Of a stretch of 42,949 bases of DNA, positions 30,739-39,349 are shown piece after piece. Position 1 is the first letter of the stretch; each line of letters begins with the position of its first letter. Both the position numbers and the translations under genes were made by a program. The notes beneath the pieces were generated by a model, which was given only the letters and a program-made list of their open reading frames with translations, was not told where the DNA came from and made no database searches. This DNA is from CAZVEE01 sp964625525 (GTDB lineage Bacteria > Pseudomonadota > Alphaproteobacteria > JAJFIK01), in the NCBI GenBank assembly GCA_964625525.1, contig CAZVEE010000026.1:1-42949 (forward strand), in the 5' to 3' direction.

Positions 30739-32997
30739 GTGGCAAACGTGGTGAACCGATTTCAAAAAGCGGAGCGCAGCTCCTATCTCGTGCCGGCGGT
30801 GGCGCTTCTGGCGGTCATCGCCTTCATGAGCCTGGATCCGCTGGGACTGGCCAGCAGCTTGCGCAATACGGTCTTCGACTGGGAACAGCGCTTGGCGCCG
30901 CGCGCCGCTCCGGTTGGGGCGCCGCAAGTCCATCTCATCGCGATCGACCAGGAGAGCCTGGAACGCCTCGGCGGATGGCCCTGGCCCCGCACGCGCTATG
31001 CTGAACTTGTCGCCGCCACCGAAACCGCCGGTGCGCGTGTCGTGCTGCTGGATGATCCGGTGGCCGGCCCCGACCCGACCAGCCCGAGCACCGTCGCGGG
31101 CCATCTGAACAATTTCGCAACCTTCGATCCTAGCCTCACGCCGCGCCTCGCCGATTATGACGCGCAGCTCGCGCAAATGCTCGCCCATGCTCATGTGGTG
31201 CTGCCCGTGGCGGTGGAGCCGGCCCAAGGCCAGTCGGGCCAGCCGCTTGCCGACTACTGGCCTGCCGATGCCGTGCGCACCATGCCCTCGGCCCATCCCT
31301 TCCTGCCGCATCTCACCCCGGCGGGTGATCCGATCGAGGTGGTGGCCACTCAAGTGCGCGGCGTCGGCGTAAACAGCATTCGCTCCGATGCGGACGGCCT
31401 GGTGCGGACGCTGCCCCTTGCCGCGCATATGGGGACGGGCATTGTCCCGGCGGACATTCTGGAAACACTGCGCCTGTTTAGCGGCGGCACGCCGGCAAGT
31501 CTGGGCGTGGAAGGCAGCACCGACGCGGTGGGCCTGATCTCGCGGAACGGCATTACGGGCGTCGACGTGGCCGGGCGCACGGTTCCGGTAACGCCGGACG
31601 GAGCGCTGACGTTCTATGGCCGCGATGCGGATGGCCTGAGCCGGGTGTCCGCTTGGCGGATCCTGGAGGACGCCAATGCACGGGCGCGCCTGCAAGAGGG
31701 TATCGCTGTGATTGCTGTAACGGCCCCGCAGGCTGCGGACCGGTTCATCACGGCCGGGGGCGGCGCCCTCACCTCCGGTGAAATTAAGGCTCTGGCGCTG
31801 GAACAGGTTCTCGACGGCACGCATTTGGTGCGGCCTGACTGGGCGCTCGCGGCGGAACAGCTGCTGGTGCTGACGATTGGCGTGGCCATGGTGGCGCTGG
31901 TGATGGCAGGCCTGCCGGTGCTGGCCTCCCTGACAGGTCTCGTGGCTAGTGGCGCTCTGATCACAGCCGGCTGGATGGCGTTCACCGGCAATGGGTTGCT
32001 CATCGACGGCGCCTTGCCGGCCCTGGGTCTGCTGGCCATCGTCCTCAGCATGGGCGTGACGAGCATGATGGCGGCTATGCGCCGGACAAGCCATGTGCTG
32101 CACGCGGTTGGCGGTAAGCTGCCGACCCCAGCCGTCAGTTCGCTCGCCACGAAGAGCACCGAGCACGTGCTGACCGGTCAACTGCGCAAAATCACGGTGA
32201 TGTTCTGCGATGTGCGCGGCTATGCGGGATTTTCCGAACTGCACCGGGATGATCCGGAGTGGATGGCTTATCTGCTCCAGCGCTTCCACGGCTATGTCGC
32301 CGATCAAATCATTGAGACCGGCGGTGTGGCGGATACCCATCATGGCACGGCTGTTATGGGCTTTTGGAACGCGCCGGTGGACGATCCCGATCACGCGCGC
32401 AAAGCTTGCGACTGCGCTCTGAAGCTCATTGAGGGGCTGGAGCAGCTCAATCGCGAGCTGGAGCTGGAAGCCGAGCATAAATCCCGCGCCTTCCTGCCGC
32501 TGCATCTGGCGGTCGGAGTCAATACGGGCCACTCGCTTGTGGGCAATCTGGGCTCGCACAGGCAAGTGGACTATTCCGCTTTGGGTGATCCGGTGTCCAT
32601 TGCCCGTCGCCTGCAACGCTATTCGGAAGTGTATGGCCCGGCGATTATCGTGGGTGAGCACACCCACAATGCGGTGAAGAACCGCTATGCGCTGCTGGAG
32701 CTTGACCGCATCGCCGTCGAAGGCCGGGACTATGCGGTCAAGACCTATGCGCTGCTGGGCAATCCGGTCGTGCGCGCAAATCCACGCTTCCGCGCCCTGG
32801 AGCAGGCCCAGCATGGCATCCTGGAAGCCTATCGGGCCCGCAACTGGGCCGCGACCCGCGAGCGCATTCAAGAGACCCGCGCCATGAAAAGCGCGATCCC
32901 CTCGCTTTACGACTTCTACGAACAGCGCATTCGCTATTACGAGGCTAACCCGCCCGGCCCGGATTGGGACGGCGTCTTCCGGTCTCCCGTCAAGTAA
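30739..32997 (+). CDS. CHASE2 sensor with a degenerate class III adenylate cyclase domain
   Basis: The 752-residue protein has an N-terminal TM helix (about 16-32), a large extracytoplasmic CHASE2 sensor (about 40-345, with I-D-Q-E-S-L-E-R-L-G-G-W-P-W-P-R), three further TM helices (to about 455) and a cyclase homology domain (482-660). In that domain the first metal Asp is kept (Asp491 in F-C-D-V-R-G-Y). The second metal Asp is Thr537, the purine-binding Lys is Thr533, and the catalytic Asn is Ser620; Arg624 is kept. The enzyme is probably inactive as a cyclase. The GTG at 30739 is the outermost start; GTG codons at 30748 and 30751 are alternatives. Confidence 0.85.
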   Translation: MANVVNRFQKAERSSYLVPAVALLAVIAFMSLDPLGLASSLRNTVFDWEQRLAPRAAPVGAPQVHLIAIDQESLERLGGWPWPRTRYAELVAATETAGARVVLLDDPVAGPDPTSPSTVAGHLNNFATFDPSLTPRLADYDAQLAQMLAHAHVVLPVAVEPAQGQSGQPLADYWPADAVRTMPSAHPFLPHLTPAGDPIEVVATQVRGVGVNSIRSDADGLVRTLPLAAHMGTGIVPADILETLRLFSGGTPASLGVEGSTDAVGLISRNGITGVDVAGRTVPVTPDGALTFYGRDADGLSRVSAWRILEDANARARLQEGIAVIAVTAPQAADRFITAGGGALTSGEIKALALEQVLDGTHLVRPDWALAAEQLLVLTIGVAMVALVMAGLPVLASLTGLVASGALITAGWMAFTGNGLLIDGALPALGLLAIVLSMGVTSMMAAMRRTSHVLHAVGGKLPTPAVSSLATKSTEHVLTGQLRKITVMFCDVRGYAGFSELHRDDPEWMAYLLQRFHGYVADQIIETGGVADTHHGTAVMGFWNAPVDDPDHARKACDCALKLIEGLEQLNRELELEAEHKSRAFLPLHLAVGVNTGHSLVGNLGSHRQVDYSALGDPVSIARRLQRYSEVYGPAIIVGEHTHNAVKNRYALLELDRIAVEGRDYAVKTYALLGNPVVRANPRFRALEQAQHGILEAYRARNWAATRERIQETRAMKSAIPSLYDFYEQRIRYYEANPPGPDWDGVFRSPVK

Positions 32998-33270
32998 CCT
33001 CCCACGGCGGCGCCTCAAGCCCCTCCGGCCGGTCCGTTGTGCTGCGGTCAACCGCTGCACACACGCAGGTTTGACACGTTTTTTAGCGAGCCCGTGACAC
33101 GAACCACTGTTTTCCACCGCGCATTTCGTTATTTTCCAAAGTGTAATGCGCGCGTGATTATGATCGTGAAACGGACCGTCATGCGTGACCGCGTGTTTTG
33201 GGGGACGGACAACCCAACGCCTCATTCCGAAGGCAGGCTGTCCGAGATGTGGGTGTGAAGGGGTGTGTCG

Positions 33271-33945
33271 ATGCGCATGCTGACATGGTTTTCGCGGCGC
33301 GCCGTGATGACGGCGCTGGCTTTGGGACTGATCGCGGCCGTGGCGCCTGCGGCTCAGGCCAATTCGGAACGGCCGGATCCGAACGAGGCCCGTCGGTTCA
33401 TCCAGTCCATGACCGAACAGGCCGTGGCGGTGCTCGCGCGGACCGATATTGATCCGGACGAGCAACGCCGGTTGTTCTCCGACCTCTTGGAAGATCGCTT
33501 CAACCTGCCGTTTTTGGCGGGTCTGTCGCTGGGTCCTTACCGGCCGGTGCGCAACCGCGACGGTGTGCCCGGCAAAACCCCGACTGAGGGCCAGTACGAG
33601 ACCTATCTGTCCCTGTTCGGCGATTTCGTCCTGAGCAAGTACTCATCGCTGCTGGGCTCCTATTCCGGCGAGTCCGTGGAAGTGCTGGCCGCGCGGGAGC
33701 GTGGACGCCGGGACATGGTGGTGCAGAGCCGGGTCGTCAGCCCCGACGGCAGCGCCGTGGCCGTCACCTGGCAGGTGCGCAGCTATGACGGCAAGCTGAA
33801 GATCATTGATATTCAGGTCGCCAATGTCTCCATGGTGGTGTCGCAGCGCGAGGAATTCGGCTCCGTCATCCGTCGCGGCGGCTTCGATGCGCTGCTCGAT
33901 CTGCTCCGCCGTCACAACGCGGACGCCTCGACTGCGAGCGGCTGA
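33271..33945 (+). CDS. mlaC: MlaC-like periplasmic phospholipid shuttle
   Basis: The 224-residue protein has a signal peptide (1-30, with R-R at 9-10 and a hydrophobic core, ending A-A-Q-A) and the MlaC/Ttg2D fold pattern: R-F-I-Q-S-M-T near 40, F-L-A-G-L-S-L-G-P-Y near 85, Y-L-S-L-F-G-D-F-V near 113, and I-I-D-I-Q-V-A-N-V-S near 178. MlaC carries phospholipid across the periplasm to MlaD. AAGGGG 8 nt before the ATG at 33271 sets the start. It is on the opposite strand from mlaEFD and 3.7 kb beyond mlaE. Confidence 0.87.
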   Translation: MRMLTWFSRRAVMTALALGLIAAVAPAAQANSERPDPNEARRFIQSMTEQAVAVLARTDIDPDEQRRLFSDLLEDRFNLPFLAGLSLGPYRPVRNRDGVPGKTPTEGQYETYLSLFGDFVLSKYSSLLGSYSGESVEVLAARERGRRDMVVQSRVVSPDGSAVAVTWQVRSYDGKLKIIDIQVANVSMVVSQREEFGSVIRRGGFDALLDLLRRHNADASTASG

Positions 33946-34090
33946 GCCGACGCCCGTCCTTTGCGGGCCGGTGTGCTGACCGGATCCCGCAGACTCAGGC
34001 ATGATAGCGCCTGCGTTCTGGTTCAAGCTGGACCGCAGGGCGTGACCGAGAAACGCTCGCCCCCAGCCTGATGGACGGACGCGCGGACCC

Positions 34091-35098
34091 ATGGACATCA
34101 CCCCCCCTTATCTGCTGTTCCTCGCCACGGTGCCGGATGCTGCCTCGGCCAAGACCGCGTTCGGCATCCGTGATTGGCGGCCGGAATGGACGGCCGCCCA
34201 ATGGCGCCTGCCCGGCTGTCAGGTCGATTTGGGCGTGCCGGATCGCACGCCCGCCGATGCGGCCGCGCGCGGCGCCCGCACGCTGGTGATCGGCACAGTG
34301 AGTGCCGGCGGTCATCTGCCAGAGGCGTGGTTTCCCCATCTGATCGAGGCCATGGACGCCGGCCTCGACATCGCAAGCGGCATGCATGCACGGCTGACCG
34401 GCGTGCCGGAGCTGGTGGTGGCGGCCGAGCGCACGGGCCGACGCCTGATCGATGTGCGCGATCCCGGCCGGACCTTTGCCACGGGCAACGGCCGGCGCCG
34501 GTCCGGGCGCCGGGTCCTGACCATCGGCACGGACTGCATCGTCGGAAAGAAGTACACCGCTCTGGCCCTCGAACGGGCCCTGCGCGCGCGCGGGACCAAG
34601 GCCACATTTCGCGCCACCGGGCAAACGGGCATTTTCATCGCCGGCGGCGGTGTGCCCATGGACGCGGTGGTCTCTGATTTCCTCGCCGGAGCAGCGGAAT
34701 GGCTGACCCCGGATAATGACCCCGACCATTGGGATGTGGTGGAAGGTCAAGGGTCCTTGTTCCATCCGTCCTTCGCGGGGGTCACGCTCGGTCTGTTGCA
34801 TGGTACCCAACCCGACGCATTTGTTCTGTGTCACGAGCCGACCCGCACCACCATGCGTCATGTGACACACCCCATACCCGGCATCGAGGATGTCATAGAG
34901 CTGACGATCCGCCATGGCCGACTGACCAATCCGGCGATCCGCTGTGCCGGGCTTTCCTTCAACACGGCCGCCCTCGACGAGGCGGCCGCACGGGCCACGC
35001 TGGCCGAGGCCGAGGCCCGCTTCGGCCTTCCCGCCTGCGACCCCGTGCGCTTCGGCATCGAACCGGTGGCCGAGGCGCTTTTGAGTATGGATATCTGA
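34091..35098 (+). CDS. dgcN: DUF1611 protein, D-glutamate N-acetyltransferase DgcN-like
   Basis: The 335-residue protein matches DUF1611: G-T-D-C-I-V-G-K-K-Y-T at 146-156 (a P-loop-like motif), A-T-G-Q-T-G-I-F-I-A-G-G-G-V-P-M-D-A near 177, V-E-G-Q-G-S-L-F-H-P near 217, and H-E-P-T-R near 245. DgcN proteins N-acetylate D-glutamate in marine bacteria. The next gene encodes the matching enolase-superfamily racemase, which is the known DgcN-DgcA pair. No strong ribosome site precedes the ATG. Other DUF1611 members may have other substrates. Confidence 0.82.
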   Translation: MDITPPYLLFLATVPDAASAKTAFGIRDWRPEWTAAQWRLPGCQVDLGVPDRTPADAAARGARTLVIGTVSAGGHLPEAWFPHLIEAMDAGLDIASGMHARLTGVPELVVAAERTGRRLIDVRDPGRTFATGNGRRRSGRRVLTIGTDCIVGKKYTALALERALRARGTKATFRATGQTGIFIAGGGVPMDAVVSDFLAGAAEWLTPDNDPDHWDVVEGQGSLFHPSFAGVTLGLLHGTQPDAFVLCHEPTRTTMRHVTHPIPGIEDVIELTIRHGRLTNPAIRCAGLSFNTAALDEAAARATLAEAEARFGLPACDPVRFGIEPVAEALLSMDI

Positions 35099-35100
35099 TC

Positions 35101-36117
35101 ATGGCGACACTCACGGTGCGGACGGAAACCTGGTCCATCAACGGTGGCTTCACCATCGCGCGCGGGCGCACGACCGAGGCCACGGTGGTGGTGGTGGAGC
35201 TGAGCGACGGGCCCCATCGCGGGCGCGGGGAATGTTCGCCCACGGCCCGGTATGGCGAAACGCCTGACTCCGTGGTGGCGCAGCTTCAAGGCCTGGCACT
35301 TGACCTTGCCGATGGTCTGAGCCGGGAGGATTTGCAAACGCGTCTGCCGCCCGGCGCGGCGCGCAATGCCGCCGACTGCGCCTTCTGGGATCTGGAAAGT
35401 GCGCGCAGCGGGCGCAGTGTTGCCGCCCTTGCGGGCCTGCCAGAGCCGGGCGAGACCATCACCGCCTATACCGTGTCTTTGGATACGCCCACGGCCATGG
35501 CCGCCCAGGCCGCCCGCGCGGTGGCGGCCGGGCATCCGCTGTTGAAGCTCAAACTGGGCGGAGACGGTGATCTCGCGCGCCTGGAAGCGGTGCGCGCGGC
35601 CGCGCCGGATACGCGCCTGATCGTCGATGCCAATGAATCCTGGAGCCTGGACCAGCTCACCCGCGATGCGCCCCTCTACGCCCAAGCCGGGGTGGAGTTG
35701 ATCGAACAGCCCTTGCCCGCGGGGGCCGATGACGCCTTGACCGACCTTGCCTGCCCACTGCCTCTGTGTGCGGATGAATCCTTCCATGATCTGGCCAGTC
35801 TTGAGGCGGTGGCAGGACGCTATCAGGTGGTCAATATCAAGCTCGACAAGACCGGTGGCTTGACCGAGGCGCTGCGGGTGTACGCGTCGGCGCAGGCCCA
35901 GGGCCTTGATTTGTTCGTGGGCTGCATGGTGGCCACATCGCTCTCCATGGCGCCGGCGCTCGTGCTGGCGGGCGCGGCCCGCTGGGTTGATCTGGACGGA
36001 GCGTTGCTGCTCACCCGGGACCGGCAGCCCGGGCTGCGCTATGCGGCCGGGCGCATTGCCCCACCACCACCGGGGCTGTGGGGTAGTGCACACGCAGCCG
36101 GCCCTGCGCTGATGTGA
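35101..36117 (+). CDS. dgcA: Enolase-superfamily racemase DgcA / dipeptide epimerase-like
   Basis: The 338-residue protein belongs to the muconate-lactonising group. The catalytic bases are K149-L-K151 and Lys247 in N-I-K-L-D-K. Metal ligands are Asp176 (V-D-A-N-E), Glu202 (I-E-Q-P) and Asp225 (C-A-D-E-S). Without context it reads as an L-Ala-D/L-Glu epimerase; next to dgcN, the better reading is N-acetyl-D-glutamate racemase. It starts 2 nt after the dgcN stop, so the two are co-transcribed. Confidence 0.85.
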   Translation: MATLTVRTETWSINGGFTIARGRTTEATVVVVELSDGPHRGRGECSPTARYGETPDSVVAQLQGLALDLADGLSREDLQTRLPPGAARNAADCAFWDLESARSGRSVAALAGLPEPGETITAYTVSLDTPTAMAAQAARAVAAGHPLLKLKLGGDGDLARLEAVRAAAPDTRLIVDANESWSLDQLTRDAPLYAQAGVELIEQPLPAGADDALTDLACPLPLCADESFHDLASLEAVAGRYQVVNIKLDKTGGLTEALRVYASAQAQGLDLFVGCMVATSLSMAPALVLAGAARWVDLDGALLLTRDRQPGLRYAAGRIAPPPPGLWGSAHAAGPALM

Positions 36118-36127
36118 GGCCCCTGGC

Positions 36128-37216
36128 ATGAGCGCATCCGGCTTTTTCTCTCCCACCTATGCGGCCGCGCGGCAGCGGTTTTTGGATCTGTGCACCCGGC
36201 ACGACCTCACCGTGGAGCATCATCCTCACCCGCACGCTCTGGGCCCGGATGGCGAGGCCTTGGTGCTGGATTGTGCCATAGCGGGCGATCCGCAGGCGGA
36301 GTGTGTGCTACTGATCCAATCGGCGACCCATGGCGCGGAAGGCTTTTGCGGCGCGGGCCTTCAGGTGGGGTTTTTGGACACGGGCCTGGTGAACGAGATA
36401 CCGCAAGGGCTCAAGGTCATCCTGGTCCATGCGTTGAACCCCTTCGGCTTTGCCTGGTTGCGCCGGGTGAATGAAGACAATGTCGACCTAAACCGGAACT
36501 TCCTCGATCATGGCGGGCCGTATCCGGATAATCCGGGCTATGAAGCCTTGAAAGACGCCATCGCTCTCACGGCCCTGACGCCAGAAGCCACCCAGGCCGC
36601 AGCGGCACACATGCGTGCCTTCGCACAGGCCCATGGGCGCGACGCCCTGCAAGCCGCGATCAGCGCCGGTCAATACACCCATGCAGAAGGCCTCTATTAT
36701 GGCGGCCGGGCGCCCGCCTGGTCGAACGGCGTGTTCCGGCACATTGTGGGCACCCATGCGGGGCATGCGACCCGTGCGGCCCTGATCGACGTGCATACGG
36801 GGCTCGGCCCTTACGGTGTGGGGGAATTGATTTTGGAAGTGGGGCCGGACGATCCTGCCTATGCCCGTGCGCGGGATTGGTGGGGCAAGACGGTCACGTC
36901 CACCGAAGCCGGTGACAGCGTGTCCGCCAAGCTGTCGGGCACAATCGACCTGGTGCTGCCGGCCATGCTGCCCCACGCCGAGACCGTCTCTGCGGCGCTG
37001 GAATTCGGCACCTACCCGCCTGTGGAAGTGTTTCAGGCAACACGCGCGGACAATTGGTTGCACCATTACGGCGACCCGCTGGGTCCGGATGCCGGGGCCA
37101 TCAAGGCCGAAGTGCGGCGCGTGTTCTATCCAGATACGGATGACTGGAAGGCCATGGTCTGGGAGCAGTTCGCCGCCACGGTGCGCCAGGCGGCACGTGG
37201 CCTGACGCAGGGCTGA
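36128..37216 (+). CDS. DUF2817 M14-like zinc hydrolase
   Basis: The 362-residue cytoplasmic protein carries the zinc signature T-H68-G-A-E71-G and the third ligand in D-V-H223-T-G, with D-L-N-R-N-F (120-125) in the substrate pocket and Glu292 in L-E-F-G-T as the likely catalytic base. These match DUF2817 of the carboxypeptidase A/AstE clan. It is 10 nt after dgcA in the same operon. A deacylase for N-acetyl-glutamate, or an amidase that frees glutamate, would fit; the substrate is not proven. Confidence 0.82.
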   Translation: MSASGFFSPTYAAARQRFLDLCTRHDLTVEHHPHPHALGPDGEALVLDCAIAGDPQAECVLLIQSATHGAEGFCGAGLQVGFLDTGLVNEIPQGLKVILVHALNPFGFAWLRRVNEDNVDLNRNFLDHGGPYPDNPGYEALKDAIALTALTPEATQAAAAHMRAFAQAHGRDALQAAISAGQYTHAEGLYYGGRAPAWSNGVFRHIVGTHAGHATRAALIDVHTGLGPYGVGELILEVGPDDPAYARARDWWGKTVTSTEAGDSVSAKLSGTIDLVLPAMLPHAETVSAALEFGTYPPVEVFQATRADNWLHHYGDPLGPDAGAIKAEVRRVFYPDTDDWKAMVWEQFAATVRQAARGLTQG

Positions 37217-37223
37217 GACCGCG

Positions 37224-38408
37224 CTATCGCGGGGCCTCGCCCACCAGATGCTCCGTGCGCCAAAGCACGCGCAACAGCATAATGCCCGCCCCGCCCAGAA
37301 GCGCCAGAAGCCCCATGGCCCCATAGGCCAAGCCCCCATACGCCGCATAAAGATCACCAGAGACCAATGTGATCAAACCCACAATAATACCGTGGGAAAA
37401 GGCGCTGACGACGCTTTGTGCCGTGACCGATGCATAAGCCGGCACCGCCCGGTCCACCAGATAAAGCGCCCCCACATGCACCGCCCCGAAGGAAAAGGCA
37501 TGAAGCGCCTGGGCCGGAAAGAGCAGCCACAAAGGCGGGTCAAACGCCATCACCGCCCAGCGCAGCGCCGCACCGCCTGCCCCGATCAAGATCAACGTCA
37601 TGGGATCCACCCGGCGCAGGACCGGCACGATGAAGAGAAACAGCAGCATCTCCGCCACCACGCCCACCGCCCACAGCACCCCGATCATGCCACCACTCAG
37701 GCCCAACGCCGCCCAGTGAATACTGCCGAAACTGTAGTAGAGGCCATGGGCCCCCTGAATAAGCCCCACACTGACTACGAACAGCCAGAACAGCGGACTG
37801 GCCGCGACGGCCTCCAACGAGGCCGAGCCCCACCCGGCACGGCGCCCCCCCGGCGCATGCGCTCGCGGCGGATCGGCCGGCAGCAGCAGCGCAACCGCCG
37901 CGGTCAAGGCCAGAAACGCCAGGACACCGATGAGAATACTGGGCGCGCCCAGACGCTCCAACACCAGACCGCCCGCCACATTCGCCACCACAAAGGCGGC
38001 CGAGCCGACCGTGCGCACGCGGCCGTAATCCACCTCCCCGCGCCCGGCCGCCTGCACACTGACCGTTTCAATCATGGGCAGAAGAGCCGGGTAAAGCGCC
38101 GTAGACAGAATAGTGATCGCGAAAAGGGCGACGAAGCCATCGGCCAAGGCAAACGCGGCAAAACTGATAAATGCCAACACCGCCAACGCGGCCATCAGTC
38201 GCCGCCGCGTGCCCAGCCCATCGGCCAAGGCCCCGACCAGCGGCACCGACACCACCCGGATCAACAGCCCCGCCGCCACCAGCCACGCCACTTCCCGCTC
38301 GCTCAAGCCTTGCGCCGCCAGCCAGACCGGCCAATAGGGCAGATAAAGCCCGTGCACAAGAAACACGGCAGTGAAAAACAACCCCAGCCGCACCGGTATG
38401 GTCAACAT
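37224..38408 (-). CDS. MFS transporter, HcaT/PPP-like
   Basis: The 394-residue protein has 12 predicted TM helices. The start, F-F-T-A-V-F-L-V-H-G-L-Y-L-P-Y-W-P-V-W-L, matches the 'MFS_1-like' group that includes 3-phenylpropionate permease HcaT. The cytoplasmic loop after TM2 reads G-A-L-A-D-G-L-G-T-R-R. The substrate is unknown. It converges with the DUF2817 gene (7 nt apart), so it is not part of that operon, and diverges from the DUF423 gene. Confidence 0.85.
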   Translation of the reverse strand: MLTIPVRLGLFFTAVFLVHGLYLPYWPVWLAAQGLSEREVAWLVAAGLLIRVVSVPLVGALADGLGTRRRLMAALAVLAFISFAAFALADGFVALFAITILSTALYPALLPMIETVSVQAAGRGEVDYGRVRTVGSAAFVVANVAGGLVLERLGAPSILIGVLAFLALTAAVALLLPADPPRAHAPGGRRAGWGSASLEAVAASPLFWLFVVSVGLIQGAHGLYYSFGSIHWAALGLSGGMIGVLWAVGVVAEMLLFLFIVPVLRRVDPMTLILIGAGGAALRWAVMAFDPPLWLLFPAQALHAFSFGAVHVGALYLVDRAVPAYASVTAQSVVSAFSHGIIVGLITLVSGDLYAAYGGLAYGAMGLLALLGGAGIMLLRVLWRTEHLVGEAPR

Positions 38409-38491
38409 GAGCGGTCCCTTGTGAAAGCTAGCTTGACGGGCACGAGCCTGACTGCCAAAGCCTGAAGGGCGTGACAGAACGGGGAGCGATC

Positions 38492-38884
38492 ATGACCAAA
38501 CGCCCTTACGCATGGCTGACCCTGGCCGCCGGCGTCAACGGGTTTCTCGCCGTCGCGGCGGGTGCCTATGGCGCCCATGGCGTGCAGTGGGACGAGGCCC
38601 GGGACGCCGCGTTTCAAACCGCCGCCGATTATCATTTGACGCACAGTATCGTGGTGCTGGCGCTGGGGTGCCTGGCATCGCTGCGCCCTCGGACGGCGTC
38701 GCTGGCCGGTGCGGCCTTCGTGCTGGGCATGCTGATCTTTTGCGGTTCACTCTACTATTCGGGCCTGACCGGATCGCGGGACTGGCTGTGGCTTACCCCC
38801 ATTGGCGGCGGGCTCTTGCTGCTGGGTTGGCTTGTGGTGGTCGCACTCGGGATCGGCGTGTGGCGCAATGGCCCGCAAGCGTGA
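38492..38884 (+). CDS. DUF423 small membrane protein
   Basis: The 130-residue protein has four TM helices and the DUF423 (YgdD-like) motifs G-A-Y-G-A-H-G near 25, A-D-Y-H-L-T-H-S near 44, and G-x-x-x-F-C-G-S-L-Y-Y near 83. Its function is unknown. GGGGAG 7 nt before the ATG at 38492 sets the start; an in-frame GTG at 38471 is less likely. Confidence 0.9.
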   Translation: MTKRPYAWLTLAAGVNGFLAVAAGAYGAHGVQWDEARDAAFQTAADYHLTHSIVVLALGCLASLRPRTASLAGAAFVLGMLIFCGSLYYSGLTGSRDWLWLTPIGGGLLLLGWLVVVALGIGVWRNGPQA

Positions 38885-38891
38885 CCCACGG

Positions 38892-39338
38892 TTAGAGCAC
38901 CGGTAGCGCCAAAGCCCGGCCATCAGCACTGCGGCGCAGGAACGCCCAGATGCGTTCGTTCAACGCCGGGGCTTGCGCGTGCGTCCAGGTTTCCACGAAG
39001 GCATGCAAGTCGATCACGACGGCTTTGGCCTCGGCATTGGCCGCATTCAGAGCGCTGATGGTCAAGGCAGACGCGCGCTTGCGCGCAGCGTCCGTGACCC
39101 GATCCTTAAGCGCCCCCGAGGGCAGAACGGCGGCCGCGTCCGTAAACAGCGTCCGCATGGCGTCGTTTTCCTCCGCGCGCACGGCCGCACCGCGCTCATA
39201 TTCCTGGGCAGCGAACAACAGCATCAACCCGATGGTGCTGACCGAGCCGCGAGCATAATCATGGGTGATCGTGGGGGCCACATCCATGAAGATGGTGCCG
39301 AAGGCCGCCTGCAGAATATCCGTCACATCTGGCTTCAA
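38892..39338 (-). CDS. Helical protein of unknown function, TTG start
   Basis: I do not recognise this 148-residue protein. It is mostly helical, with Y-A-R-G-S-V-S-T-I-G-L-M-L-L-F-A-A-Q-E-Y near 32 and a C-terminal H-A-F-V-E-T-W-T-H-A-Q. The TTG at 39338 is chosen because GGGAGG lies about 5 nt upstream and 12 nt after the previous gene ends; it reads K-P-D-V-T-D-I-L. It is the last gene of the cluster that holds the phosphotransferase, so they probably act in one pathway. Confidence 0.65.
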   Translation of the reverse strand: MKPDVTDILQAAFGTIFMDVAPTITHDYARGSVSTIGLMLLFAAQEYERGAAVRAEENDAMRTLFTDAAAVLPSGALKDRVTDAARKRASALTISALNAANAEAKAVVIDLHAFVETWTHAQAPALNERIWAFLRRSADGRALALPVL

Positions 39339-39349
39339 GGCCGCCTCCC

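Noticed and set aside
33010..33270. A strong promoter for mlaC at the TTGACA near 33071.
   Set aside because: No -10 box lies 16-18 bp downstream, so I do not list it.
30487..33465. A 992-codon minus-strand open frame opposite the CHASE2-cyclase gene.
   Set aside because: It is a shadow of a high-G+C gene: no family motif, no ribosome site, and it runs through the repeats and the region upstream of mlaC. The plus-strand frame has clear domains.
34858..36156. A 432-codon minus-strand frame opposite dgcA.
   Set aside because: dgcA carries all enolase-superfamily ligands in the other direction; the antisense product has no domain.
37248..38465. A 405-codon plus-strand frame opposite the MFS gene.
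   Set aside because: The product is His/Gln/Arg-rich, the typical reverse of a membrane-protein gene.
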